Positions 1 through 12,548 are shown, counted from the first letter of the stretch. The stretch: 64,000 nucleotides of DNA from Pohlia nutans (GCA_022496805.1 CM040096.1:9115501-9179500), one strand, 5' to 3'. Numbers and translations: made by a program. Notes: generated from the letters alone by a model not told the origin.

Positions 1-668
1 GGTCATTTGACCATATAGATTGCAAGACCATAGTGTTTTAGTGCTAAAAAAGGATGCTGAAATTTTCCTAGCAACACAGTTAGAGGTGAAATTCGTTTTC
101 AAAATTACTCAAATGAAAAAACGTTGAACTAAAAAGTTGTTCAAAATCATCATATAAACACATTAGTACCAAAAAAGCCTCATGAAAAAAATTTAATGTG
201 CCCTAAAATGGCCTTGCAATGTCAAAAAGTAGCCCGAAAAGTGACCCATTTGAACCAAAAAGCAAAAAGTGTCCAAACTAGACCCGTGCACTAAAATGAC
301 TCCCAAACATTCATAACAACATGGATTGACCTGAAAATTTTACCATGATAACTAGACTTCAAGGGGAATTCAACCCAAAAGTGTTATTGAAAACGGACTT
401 AGGATGAAGGAGATACAAGCCCCCGAAGTTACTGCCATCAAAATTCACAGAACTGTCCAAAAAAAAAACATACCTACTTTCAAATGATCACCAAAATTTC
501 AATTCATCTCGGATTGATCTGAAATTTTTACCACACATTCCATACATCATTCGGGGAGTTTTTTCAAAATTTCAGCAAAATCGGACACGTTTTGCAAAAG
601 TTACAGCTCTTCGAAGGTGACTGTACCCCCAAAAACGTCCATAATATGGACGCCGGGACGCTTAGGGG
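1..668. mobile_element. TTAA-type MITE, family B copy 1 (left end outside window)
   Basis: This is the right-hand part of an element that ends CGCTTAGGGG followed by TTAA at 669-672. It aligns over most of its length with copy B2 (7762-8896); the shared text starts at the first base of the window and matches B2 from about 7910. It has no ORF. At about 203-207 it keeps an uninterrupted site where B2 carries the nested element A2. Its last 50 bases contain a small palindrome (GTCCATAATATGGAC) before the terminus. Superfamily assignment to piggyBac-like elements is inference from TTAA and the CCCCTAA ends. Confidence 0.8.
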
Positions 669-836
669 TTAAGAACGAAAAAGATGACTATTTGAGGTGA
701 AGCAAAGAAACTCTAAAGGACAAAAAAAATTGTCAAATGTATTCTTGTCGTATATGATGTATGAGTCATTCAACAATGTCATGATGGTCACAATAATAAT
801 TGACAAGAGATTCAAAAAAACAAAACTAAGTAGGGG

Positions 837-1065
837 AATGGCTTGATATGGGTACCACTTTTATGTGTCTCATACAGTGTGACTTATGTCTAACTCATTT
901 TATGTGTGCTAGAAATTCCGTTTTTAACACCATATATATAGTTGCAGCCATGGTGTCTATAACACCCTCTAATTTTTGTGATTTTTCAATGTCTTTTTCT
1001 TATCAAAAAGATATTTCTCGAAAATCACACAATTTTTGAAGGGGGTACCCATATCAAGCCATTAC
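837..1065. mobile_element. MITE with TGATATGGGTACC ends, copy 1
   Basis: The ends are inverted repeats of about 25 bp: GGCTTGATATGGGTACC at 840 and its complement ending near 1060. A second, inverted copy lies at 12325-12548. There is no coding capacity; the 63-residue ORF inside is not conserved as protein. The target duplication is unclear and the superfamily is not assigned. Confidence 0.75.
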
Positions 1066-1073
1066 CCAATACG

Positions 1074-2300
1074 ATAAGTGGTATTAACTTTGCTCCATCG
1101 TTGTAAGAGTTCTTTTGAAATGGACAAAACCATAATGAAAATGGTGTCGTCATATAGGCATTTAGTCATCCAAACATAATTGATATCTCACATGGCTTGA
1201 TTCAACAAGCGTAAAGTTTTAAGAATAACTTTCAATCTTTAACCAATCTCATAGCTTTACCTATAATATTAGACTTAAAATGTAAAATACAAGTGAAATT
1301 ATTTTAAATCTACAAAACATTATTACATTGGGTATTAACTTCGTTACACTAAAATTAAAGACATAATTTATTTTGATAATTTGTAGTCATCAACCAAGGA
1401 TATTAATATTATTGCAAAACTCAACATTACTTTGTGGACTTTTTTATATCATTACTATATAAATTGGTTGAAATAGTAAAAACAACCATGTTAATGACTT
1501 GCAAAAATAAAAATAAAACACAATATTATGTGTCACAATGAGTTACTACAAGAAGAATTCAACATTCTAATTATTGATTATTGTTTTTCAAAATTTCTTA
1601 GTTTACAACTTAACCTGTGGCATTTGTATAGACAACCTTTCATTATTGCAAGCTTCACGGGTCCAAAAGTTTGGGGCACAAGACAAGATATTAACTTAAC
1701 AATTTCTAAATTTTGATAACAATCCTTGCATGGGTGAAGTAGCTTTACTTATCTTGTCCCATTACGCTAAGTAAAAACAAACAATATAATGCTAAAAATA
1801 CATCCAAAACTTTTTTATGAATCAAAAGTCGAAAAAAAAACTATAACCCTGAGGTGATAAGAAATAAAAAAATAAGAAATAAATATGCTAGGGAACTTTG
1901 TATGAATGTTGGAAGGCAAAAATAAACAATCTTCAACCTTTTAGATCTTCGGGGTATACACAAATGAGAGAATGTTCACAAAATTATTAAACCCTGCCTA
2001 CACCAAGCAAATAAGAAAAAGTAGCTACAGTGACTCACTAAAGTCTTTGGACACATGAATATCAACATAATTTGAAAAAAAATCATGTATGCAAACCACC
2101 TGTTCAAATTTGATGAAGAATTAATTATAATCAACACTACGTGTACTTTTATACAAACGAGTTTGAAAATTAGTAACGTGTCGTGTCACAGATGGCAATT
2201 GTTTGATGAAACAAGTATCAAGTTATTATAATTGTTGCTTTGGCACTGTCTCTCTCCGTACGAGATCCGAATGTGCATTTAGTGAGCGCTGTTTCTTTCA
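1074..2300. other. AT-rich intergenic stretch, nothing recognised
   Basis: There is no ORF with protein-like composition, no RNA gene and no clear terminal inverted repeat. It separates the MITE at 0.8-1.1 kb from the transposase remnant. Confidence 0.5.
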
Positions 2301-2314
2301 TGTCTACTTAGTGA

Positions 2315-3694
2315 GTGTTTGTCAAATACACAAACACCTTGAAAAAAACTATTGAACACCAACATTCATCAGTCATAGCATTCTGTAGTAAGGGGTATAC
2401 TATGAAAAGGATCTCAGACCAATTATCTATCCCTAGAAGTACTGTAGGCTTGATTTGCAAACGATACCAAGGTAATGACATTATAAGAGATCTACCAAGA
2501 TCCGAGACGCCTCACCAATTGACTGAAAGAGGTGATAGACATGTTATGAGGTTGCTCAACATGCTAGGAAGTGGCATTGCTTCAGGTATAGATAGATTTA
2601 AGTGTACAAATGGCTTTCGAGTTCACGACGAAATTGTGCAGATGACACTAGTAGAAAACATGGTCGAAAAGAACCGCAGCCAAAATCGGCTGCGGTTCTT
2701 TTGACCACCCTGATCTGCAGTTGCTTAGCGACTGTAGATTTTTCTTTTTTGATTTACGACTGAAATTTTAGGAATTTCAAGGTGTGTAACATATCATTGG
2801 AAAGGTCTTGAAGATACCTTTCCAACGGTATATTACACGCCCCTAAATGATTAAAATTGTAGTCGCAAATCTAAAAAACAAATCTGCAGTCGTTTAGCGA
2901 CTGCAGATCAAGGTGGTCAAAAGAACCGCAACCGATTTTGGTTGCGGTTCTTTTCGACCATGTTTTCTACTAGTGTGAGCTTGAGGAGGTAAGGGTTTAC
3001 TGCACGAGTGAAGTACAAAAAGCTATTGTTGACAAAAGTGCATTGGTGAAAGTGGTTTAAGTGGAGGAAGATTGCAAAGATATGGGGAATAGAGAATTGG
3101 ACAAAGGTGGTTTGGAGTGATGAATCAAAATTCAATGTCTTTCGTTCAGATGGTTGCCAATGGTGTTGGAAAGAGAAAGGGGAGTCCTTCAGCGATGCAC
3201 ACGTGCAAAGAACGGTGAAGTACAGCGGAGGAAGCGTCATAGTGTGGGATTGCATGTCGTGGGAGGGAGTTGGCAATTTGTGATTCATCAAAGGTATCAT
3301 GGATAAAAATGTCTATCTTGAAATTTTGTAAGAGGAATTGCTTGAAACCTTTGCAATTCAGGACCTTAACATGTCCAATGTTGTCTTTTAGGAAGACAAC
3401 AATCCTAAACATACTTCCCGCATGATACAATAATGACTTTTAGATCAGACTTTCAAGGTGATGCGATGGTCTTCTCAGTCTTTGGACCTCAACCATATTG
3501 AACATCTATAGAATGAAATGGATCGGCGTTTGCGGAATTTGGATGCATTACTTATGAGCAATACAGACATGTGGGAGAAGATTTCACGCTTTTGGCAAGA
3601 AATTGACGTTGAATTTGTAAGAAAATTCATCTTGGTGATGTTAGAGCGTGTGCATGATGTTGTGAATGCCAAGGGTGGATATACTCGTTGGTAG
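2315..3694 (+). pseudogene. Tc1/mariner-type transposase, dead and interrupted
   Basis: The first part (2315-2645) encodes an N-terminal helix-turn-helix segment (GYTMKRISDQLSIPRSTVG, then the Tc3/Tc1-like LTERGDRHVMRLLN). After the MITE at 2646-2975 the reading resumes with a DDE catalytic domain: WSDESKFNVF holds the first Asp (about 3116), EDNNPKHTS the second (about 3395) and SLDLNHIEHL...NEM the Glu region (about 3480-3520). Several in-frame stops break it, including one after VGNL, one after YLEIL and one before EDNNPKHTS. The last stop is at 3692-3694. The catalytic signature is that of the Tc1/mariner family, which integrates at TA. It cannot make an active enzyme. No terminal repeats could be assigned. 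Confidence 0.85.
2646..2975. mobile_element. CACTA (En/Spm) MITE inside the transposase remnant
   Basis: This 330-bp element starts CACTAGTAGAAAACATGG and ends with the complement. It is flanked by TGA at 2643-2645 and 2976-2978, the 3-bp duplication expected of CACTA elements. Both subtermini are themselves hairpins (AAGAACCGCAGCC near 2670-2700 and AAGAACCGCAACC near 2923-2955), so the whole element folds back. Removing it plus one TGA restores the transposase reading frame across the break. Confidence 0.9.
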
Positions 3695-3699
3695 AGACT

Positions 3700-4430
3700 A
3701 TTTAAATGGAGAGGAGGATTTTTTAAATGATGTACAACTTGAATTTTTCTTTTAGGGTTTTGTTCTTATTATGATTTTATATGCATTTTGTAGTCAACAA
3801 AAGAAGATGGACAACGTTTGTGCAATCCTTAATTACAATCTCATTGTCATTAAAGTATTTTGCTTCAATTGTGTATGCATTATGTGTTTGGAGGTTAGGG
3901 TTTCTACTTTGCAAAAACAAAGCATTTGGATGTCTATGTGGAAGGTGCTACCAACTATTTGATGAACATGGTGTACATGTCAAGGAACTTTAATGAGTCG
4001 CAGTAACAAATGTTAAGAGCAGTTAGCTTAAAATGTGCATGCATATACCAAATAAGAGCAGTTAGGTAACAATATTTAGCTAACTCATGCCTGCATTTAC
4101 TAGTTGAGAGCAATTAGCTAATTGATCGAGTATTAAGAGTTAACTAGAATGTCTTCTAATTGAAGATTTTGGAATCAATTCATGAAGTACAGGAAAGTAG
4201 CACTTGTTTAGCTACTTCTTCTTACTTGCTTGGTGTGGGTGGAGCCTTACAAAGTTAGTCTACAAACCATAATCTTAGAGTAGGCTTGTACTCTTATGTA
4301 CTAACTTAGTAACTAAAATCTATGCACGTAGATAGATGTCAGCCTCGAATACAAGAATTCCCAAAAGGCAACTACCGAGAATCTTCAGTCTTGACCCTCT
4401 CTTCCACTAATTGACTCATCTTCACACAAA
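3700..4430. other. intergenic, no gene seen
   Basis: AT-rich sequence between the transposase remnant and the RPS9 promoter. A short motif, gagcagttagctaa and variants, recurs three times at about 4010-4130. There is no supported coding region. Confidence 0.4.
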
Positions 4431-4440
4431 CATTCCAAAA

Positions 4441-4463
4441 TTTAGGGTTAGGGTTAAGGCCCA
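4441..4463 (+). promoter_or_regulatory. telo-box plus site II motif, RPS9 promoter
   Basis: A TTAGGGTTAGGGTT run at 4442-4455 is followed at once by GGCCCA (4458-4463), about 75 bp before the RPS9 ATG. The telo-box with site II (TGGGCC/GGCCCA) pairing is the known signature of plant ribosomal-protein promoters. Sequence and position are seen; function is inferred. Confidence 0.7.
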
Positions 4464-4537
4464 GCGAAGGGCTCTGTTGTCTCTCTCTTTTCAGCTTGCT
4501 GCGTTTGCTCAAGCCCCGCGAGCTTTCACTCGCCACC

Positions 4538-5953
<1,416 letters not shown>

Positions 5954-6486
5954 ACGGTGTGTAGCAACGAAGGGCATGTTGGGGTGTTTTTTGCGAGGGA
6001 CAAAAAGGATTAAGAAAAGCACTGAAATACTCCTTGTGGATAATTTTGCATTTGAGTCTTAATGCGGGTTGAGTCTTATGCTTTGTGGCGTGTTGGACTT
6101 CTTTGTGCCTGAAGGTCAGCAATCCATTAAATCGTATCTGAATTCTATGCCTGTTTGTCTTATAATGTAAGATGTAAGCAATTCATATTGATTCTGTTTC
6201 ACCTGCTTACAAGAGCTGCTCTGCTTCTTGGAATAGGTTGTCTGTTAGAACTGTGTTTAAGAAGAAAGTGAGAACAAGACTATTGGAAAGAGCGTTGCAT
6301 CTATGTGGAGCAGAGGATTAATTTGCTGAGGATGTGGGAGGTACATCTTTAGACAGTGTAATGGTGTTGAGTTGAACGTGATTTCAACTAATTTTGGGCA
6401 TATTCATGGAGACCGGCGTGACTGAAGGAGAGATTTATGATGAGGAACTCAGCATCTGGGTGGTTTCTCCATTACCAACTGGCCCC
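5954..6486 (+). other. RPS9 3' UTR and flank
   Basis: Sequence downstream of the RPS9 stop up to element A1. There is no clear polyadenylation signal and no further gene. Confidence 0.4.
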
Positions 6487-6490
6487 TTAA

Positions 6491-7277
6491 CCCCTAAATG
6501 CCTAGAGCCCTCTCCAAATTCGGCAGTTTTGCAAAGATGCATTATAAAATGCAACTTAGAGGGATATTTTGAATTTGATATATGAATAAAAGTTGTACGT
6601 TATGAATTTTAGATTCTATCCATACGGTTAGATCTATGATTGCTATTACCAATAATTTTGTATAAAATTTGAAACGTGAAATTCAAAATTATTTTATAAT
6701 TCAATTACGAATAAGATATTGACAATCTACGGATAAATTTTTTTGTGATTGGTTGAAATGTAATACTCTAAGTGTACACTAAATAGTGTATTTAGTGTGA
6801 GATAATTATAAGATTTGAAAATGTTATAGATTTTTACTCTCGACAAAATTTTTTACCAAAGACATTGATTCCAATATTATTGAAAGATCCCCATCTTGAC
6901 CAATATAGAGGGTAAAAAAATTGGTCAACAATAAAAACTTACAACATGTTTATGTAAATTAATGTATCTCACACTAAATATACTATTTAGAGTAGTGATT
7001 TTTGGAGATTTTTTGGTTGCTTAATTTTATGAGTTGACTTCTTTTAGAGCACTTTTACACTGAAATCTACAAAATTTTGGGTGAATCACTACAACATGAA
7101 ATGAGGCATAAAAATTTCACAAATCATCCCCTTTCTAATCGGATCACATATGCCTGAAGCTAACTTCCCATAGAATCTACAGTAAAAATTCCACATTGCA
7201 AAAAGCGCATGACGGATGAGAAATTATGGATGAAATTTGTACATCGTCCAAAAAATGGACGCTTAGGCAGTTAGGGG
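6491..7277 (-). mobile_element. TTAA-type MITE, family A copy 1 (with nested MITE)
   Basis: Flanked by TTAA at 6487-6490 and 7278-7281. It starts CCCCTAAATGCCTAGAGCCC and ends GGCAGTTAGGGG. Without the nested 216-bp element and its TA duplication it is about 569 bp, like the other A copies. It is inverted relative to A2, A3, A4, A6 and A8. No ORF spans it. Confidence 0.9.
6777..6992. mobile_element. MITE nested in A1, TA target duplication
   Basis: The ends are inverted repeats of about 28 bp (CACTAAATAGTGTATTTAG and the near-complement CTATTTAGAG at the other end), flanked by TA at 6775-6776 and 6993-6994. The other A copies read straight through (aagtgTAgtgattt), giving the empty site. A TA duplication suggests Tc1/mariner-type mobilisation. 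Confidence 0.85.
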
Positions 7278-7761
7278 TTAAACAGACACCTCGTTTTGCA
7301 CCCAGAACCATTTACTTTTGGATTTGAAGACGTGAAGATATGATTTGAAGTCATCCATATGTACAATATGCAATGGTTTTGGATGATTGGTATAATTTTG
7401 TTATAATTGGAGGTTATTTATTGATTTTTGAGTTTGAATGTTGAACGTGGTTTTTCACAATTTTGGAATTTATGGCAAGTGGTTAAATTTTTTGGTCACA
7501 ATTGGAAATATCATACACCGCAGGTATAGGTACATCTGTGCCGTATATTCATTTAAAGAAAAAAATGGATTAGACATAGAATATTCATGAATATTCTTTA
7601 AGATTCATTTTTTCACAGCATAATAGTGCAATGGGAGCAAACACGCTTTTGCAGTGGGACCACAAGCAAGTTACAATTAGAAACTAAGTTTACGTGGCAG
7701 TGACAAGAGTTATCTGTAAAGTCACCTTAAGTTTGAAAATTTACCATGAATTTTGCTTTAA

Positions 7762-8896
7762 CCCCTAAGCGTCCCTAACTTTTTTGGGTTTAAAAATGTC
7801 ATTGCTTTTGAAGTGTTGTAAGTTTAAATGTAAGTGAGGTAGAGAAATCTCAACTGTATAATTTGGTAGTGTACGTGTTGTTGATAACGTGAATCAAATT
7901 TGGAGTCATTTGGCCACATAGATTGCAAGATCTTAATGTTTTAGAGTTGAAATTCTACTTCTAAACCTACTCAAATGAAAAAACTTTAAATTGTAAAGTG
8001 GTACAAAATCATCATATAAACACATTGGTACCAAAAACACTCATGAAAAACTTTGATGTGTCTTTAACCCCGAACTGCCTAAGCGTCCATTTTTTGGACG
8101 ATGTACAAATTTCATCCATAATTTCTCATCCGTCATGCACTTTTAGCAGTGTGGAATTTTTACTGTAGATTCTATGGGAAGTTAGCTTCATGCATATGCG
8201 ATCCGATTAGAAAGGGGATGATTTGTGAATTTTTTATGCCTCATTTCATGTTGTAGTGATTCACCCAAAATTTCAAAGATTTCAGTGTAAAAGTGCTCTT
8301 AAAAAAGTCAACTCATAAAATTAAGCAACCAAAAAATCTCCAAAAATCACTACACTTAGAGTATTACATTTCAACCAATCACAAAAATTTCATCCGTAGA
8401 TTGTCAATATCTTATTCGTAATTGAATTACAAAATAATTTTGAATTTCACGTTTCAAATTTTATATAGAATTATTGGTAATAGCAATCATAGATCTAACC
8501 GCATGGATAGAATCTAAAATTCATAATGTACAACTTTTATTCATATATCAAGTTCAAAATATCCCTCTAAGTTGCATTTTATAATGCATCTTTGCAAAAC
8601 TGCCGAATTTGGAGAGGACTCTAGGCATTTAGGGGTTAAATGGTCTTACAATGTCAAAAAATGGCCCAAGTTTTACAAAGCAAAAATTGTTCAAAACTAG
8701 ACCTCTTTGTACTAAAACGCTAGCCAAATCTTCACAACACCTTGGATTGAAGCAAGATTTTTACTGCAAAAACTAGACTTAATTTGGAATCCAACACAAC
8801 AATTTTCATTGAATTCCCATATTAGATGAGGAGAAACGGCTCTTCGAAGTTTCACTCATCTAATGTTACAAAAAATGACATTCGGCGTGCTCAGGG
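7762..8896. mobile_element. TTAA-type MITE, family B copy 2 (with nested A2)
   Basis: It starts CCCCTAAGCGTCCC after TTAA 7758-7761. Its decayed right end (ctcaggg) meets a degenerate TTTG at 8897-8900 where B1 has TTAGGGG-TTAA. Without A2 it matches B1 over their shared length. It has no coding capacity. Confidence 0.8.
8068..8635 (+). mobile_element. TTAA-type MITE, family A copy 2, nested in B2
   Basis: 568 bp, flanked by TTAA 8064-8067 and 8636-8639. The left end carries a palindrome (GTCCATTTTTTGGAC). B1 lacks the insert (gtgccctaaaatgg, about 200-210), so the join in B2, gtgtctTTAA...TTAAatgg, shows the TTAA duplication directly. Confidence 0.93.
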
Positions 8897-8900
8897 TTTG

Positions 8901-9469
8901 CCCCTAAGAGTCCAACCGTTCAGAAAGTGAACAATGTATAGAAATGAAGTTGTTTTTCTCATCTGCCATTGACTTTTGGCAGAGTGAATTTTTTACTAAA
9001 GATTTTATGGGAAGTTACCTTCATGCGTGTGTGATCCAATTAGAAAGGGGATGATTTGTGAAAATTTTATACCTCATTGCATGTTGTAGTGATTCACCAA
9101 AAATTTCGAAGATTTTAGTCTAAACATGCTCTTGAAAAAGTCAACTCATAAAATTAAGCAACCAACAAATCTTCAAAAATCACTACACTTAGAGTATTAA
9201 ATTTCAACCCATCACAACAAATTTCATTCACAGATTGTCTATATCTTATTTGTGATCAATTTACAAAAGAATTTTGAATTTCAAGTTTCAAATTTTATAA
9301 AAAAATACTGGTGATTGCAATCACAAATCTAACCATATAGAGAGGATCCAAAATTCATGATGTACAAGTTCTATACATACATCAAGTTCAAAATATGCCT
9401 CTTAGTTGCATTTTATAATGCATTTTTGCAAAATTGCCCAATCTAGAAAGGAGTGTGGACGTTCAAGGG
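8901..9469 (+). mobile_element. TTAA-type MITE, family A copy 3
   Basis: 569 bp, CCCCTAAGAGTCC ... TTCAAGGG, TTAA at 9470-9473. The left side abuts the end of B2 and shares a degenerate TTAA (8897-8900). It is more diverged than A2, A4 and A5. Confidence 0.85.
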
Positions 9470-9549
9470 TTAATATACTTTTATTTGTTCATTCCAAATA
9501 GTTAAAAGGTATGGAGGATCTTGGTGGTCTATCATTATTAGGTGCGTAA

Positions 9550-9852
9550 GAGCAAGGCCACCCATGCCCTCAGAGAGTCTCTCACACTCCAGAAGTAGAT
9601 GAAAAGTGCCAAGGGCCCTTTCAAAATACCTCTTGACTCTCGATCCTAGCGTGTTAGAAATTGGGCCTTCAAATCACTATTTAGTTGACTATATCCTCCC
9701 ATTCTACTTGTGATTGGTCCATTGATTATTTGATGCGCACTTTTGATACGTGAAGGGCGTGCAAGGGTGGGGGAGTGTGAGTGCAAGGGCCCTTCAAATA
9801 TAGATGAATAATTTCAGAGAGTTAGTCCTAGCGTGCATGGGTAGGAATGCTC
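9550..9852. mobile_element. GAGCA-ended MITE with TAA target duplication
   Basis: The ends are GAGCAAGGCCACCCATGC and GCATGGGTAGGAATGCTC, flanked by TAA at 9547-9549 and 9853-9855. The related foldback arm at about 39630 reads without it. The 3-bp TWA duplication suggests PIF/Harbinger-type mobilisation; the element at 25427-25943 has similar GAGCATC ends and TTA duplications. Confidence 0.7.
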
Positions 9853-9899
9853 TAAGAGCTTGGTGGTCTTCAAACTCATGGAAAACTTTTTTGGGCTCC

Positions 9900-10920
9900 T
9901 TTTTTATGACAAAGAGAAAGTGATATACACAATGCTTTGAACAAACCCATTTCAATAGGTGAGAGCATATATGGTCATATGTAGTATGTGCATCATGATG
10001 TAACTAAGTAAATGTATACTAAAAACTCAAGTTATATTAAAAGAATTGAATGTAGTAAATTTGAAAGGCTTGCAAATGGAGATGGAATAGGCCGTGTGAG
10101 CTAATTGTTCCTTAAACTTTTACATTTGATTCTTCAATAATTCAAAAGCTTTTGTCAAAGACTCGAGGTCAAAGAATCTTCACATTGCATTGAACAGCAC
10201 AGTAAGCACATACTTTCGGATATTGATAACATTCAAAAACATCGAGGACAATATTAGTTAAGACTACACCAAAACTGTAATCCACAGTTAATTCATCTTA
10301 AACTATTAAACAAACATTTTAATTGGAGGAGAGCAATGTCAAACATATTCAAGAGTAACGTACATATAGCACACAAATTATATTTTTAAAAGGTATCAGC
10401 AAATTTACAAGACTTCAAGTTGCTGCAATTGTGACAAGTCAGAGATATAATATCTCACAATTGAGATTGTTCGCAGACAAATATGTGCATTCAAAGGCAT
10501 TACAAGTAGATCAATAATTGTGAGGGGTCTAAAATATGTGTAAGTAGGAATAATACATGTGATTGAAGTATAAAATTTGACATGAAATTGGTACCACAAT
10601 GTAGCTGACTTTAGTGAACTAGTATTCATTAAAACTACATGAAATAGTTAAGAATTGACTATAACTTTCTTTTTAGACTCAATTTTTTAAATAAACAACT
10701 GTATGTATTCACATCATTGCCTTTTAAATGACTGGGACACAGCGTATTTGCCTTAATGGGATTAACATTTTTGCCACAAAAAATCTCAATACCAATGTGC
10801 CTATAATGAAGAAATTTTTCATAGCTAAATTGGTGACCAATTAAATTCAAACTCTTGTATTTATTTTAGGTTAAGACATAAATTGAAATAGGTTATCATA
10901 TGATTAGTTCACTAAAACTA
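9900..10920. other. intergenic, nothing recognised
   Basis: AT-rich sequence with no ORF of protein-like composition, no RNA gene and no terminal inverted repeat that I can pair. Confidence 0.4.
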
Positions 10921-10922
10921 TC

Positions 10923-11212
10923 ATTAGGAGAAAAATGGGGTCCCAAAGGGGCCCTCTAAGACAGCCCGTGTTAGGTGAACCGGCTGCCCATACACCCCTC
11001 TCCTTGTAAACCCATTGGTGAAGGTCACTGCCTGCTGACAGCGTCAGGAGCCGCAGTGTTGGCAGCATCGATTGGCGCAACCCACGGAACTGCACTGTTG
11101 GCAACCACAGTGGCACCATTGGTGCCCTTGTCAAAAGTGCACGGTTTTGCCTAAATTTTTCAACACGTGCCAAAGGCGAGGGCCCCTTTGTAACTACAGA
11201 TTTCTCCTAATG
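10923..11212. mobile_element. MITE with CATTAGGAGAAA ends and GC-rich core
   Basis: Inverted ends: ATTAGGAGAAAAATGGGGTC with CAAAGGGGCCCTC close behind, mirrored at 11180-11212 (GAGGGCCCCTTTG then TTTCTCCTAATGA). The GC-rich interior gives overlapping ORFs on both strands, which I regard as shadows. Superfamily is unknown. Confidence 0.6.
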
Positions 11213-12320
11213 AGACAAACCACTAGAGTGATTACAATGGCATTATTTCCATTTTATACTTACAATCATTTCACATTTGTGGAATTATGTATTTCAACAA
11301 GACGCTAATTGGATATGTTGATTTGACTTGCAAAATAAAGATAGAGATTTCTTTTTATTGTTGGAAATCTTATATTCCTTATTCTTCATTGAAGGCAAGT
11401 CTTGTATGTCAATTGTAGTTATCTTTTATCAACACATCCAATGTTCTCTATTGATTCTACTGGTATATTATTTAGCCTCATCTACATTGTATTTTTCACA
11501 ATTTAATCTGAAGGGATTTTTGGTCCAAAATCGTATTGAAAAAAAAAAAAAAACTACTTCTCAAAAGAACTCCAATGGTTTCAAAAATGTGGATGTCCAT
11601 CTATTCAAAATCATGACTTTTGTTGAATTCTATATCGTTTAAATGTACACAATGATGTTGGTGAGTTCATCTTACAAGATTTGACAAGAGTCCAACACAC
11701 AATATGAGTTCCTTTGATGACCTCAAAAGTACAGAAAAATTTGGCGATGTACAACCTGATGAGCAAGATTGTTGAAGGAAAGACAATGTTGGATAAACTA
11801 AATTGTATTTATTAGAGCGAGATTGTTATTAGCAAACACAATTGAGAATTCTATTACCAACAAACTTATACTTCATGGCTGCTACAACCCTTCACGGAGA
11901 CAAGGTCACATTCTCACTCAAAAGCAAAAGTTTGTTGCAGAAGCTCATGCAAAAACTCGCACTCTGACAGCCCTAATGCAACATTCATTAAATTGACAAT
12001 TTCCCAATGAGATGCACAAGTGGTCATCCTTTCAAAACCAGGATTGATGTAGATTGTAAATTATCAAACATGCCCAAAATTTTACCACAGTAACAACTTA
12101 ACTGCCACTTAATGAATATTCCCATATACACGAATAATCCCATATGCACCACTAAAAGAGCAACTCAGAAATGTAGTGAGAGCCATGCCATTGTGAGCAC
12201 CTGCTTCCACGTAACGATTGAAAAAGAAATCAAAGGTACAAAATATACATAAAAGAGAAACTCCAGAGGCATAACATTCTTGAGCTTACTTGGTTTGATC
12301 CCGTTTCTACAATGTTAATG
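11213..12320. other. intergenic, nothing recognised
   Basis: AT-rich sequence. The 104-residue ORF at 11328-11642 has low-complexity hydrophobic and lysine-rich composition with no family I know, so it is not called. Confidence 0.4.
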
Positions 12321-12324
12321 GGTG

Positions 12325-12548
12325 ATGGCCTGATATGGGTACCCCTCCAAAAATAGTGTGATTTTCAAGAAATATCTTTTTGGTGAGATAAAAACATTAA
12401 AAATTTACAAAAATTAGAGGGTATTATAGACACCATGGCTGCAACTGTATACATGGTGTTAAAGACGGAATTTTTAGCACACATAAAATGAGATAGACAT
12501 AAGTCACACTATGTGAGATGCGTAAAAGCGGTACCCATATCAGGCCAT
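12325..12548. mobile_element. MITE with TGATATGGGTACC ends, copy 2
   Basis: Inverted copy of the element at 837-1065, with the same ends (GGCCTGATATGGGTACCCC) and the same internal block (ACACCATGGCTGCAAC). Confidence 0.78.

Larger units (their letters stand above)
7640..9900. repeat. foldback repeat copy split by TTAA and GAGCA elements
   Basis: The flank at about 7680-7761 and the sequence from 9470 onward match the continuous left arm of the foldback at 39480-39680. In that copy the same text runs unbroken through ttttgcaTTAAtgtactc. Here the TTAA is filled by B2 (with A2 inside) and A3, and a GAGCA MITE sits further right. Confidence 0.7.
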
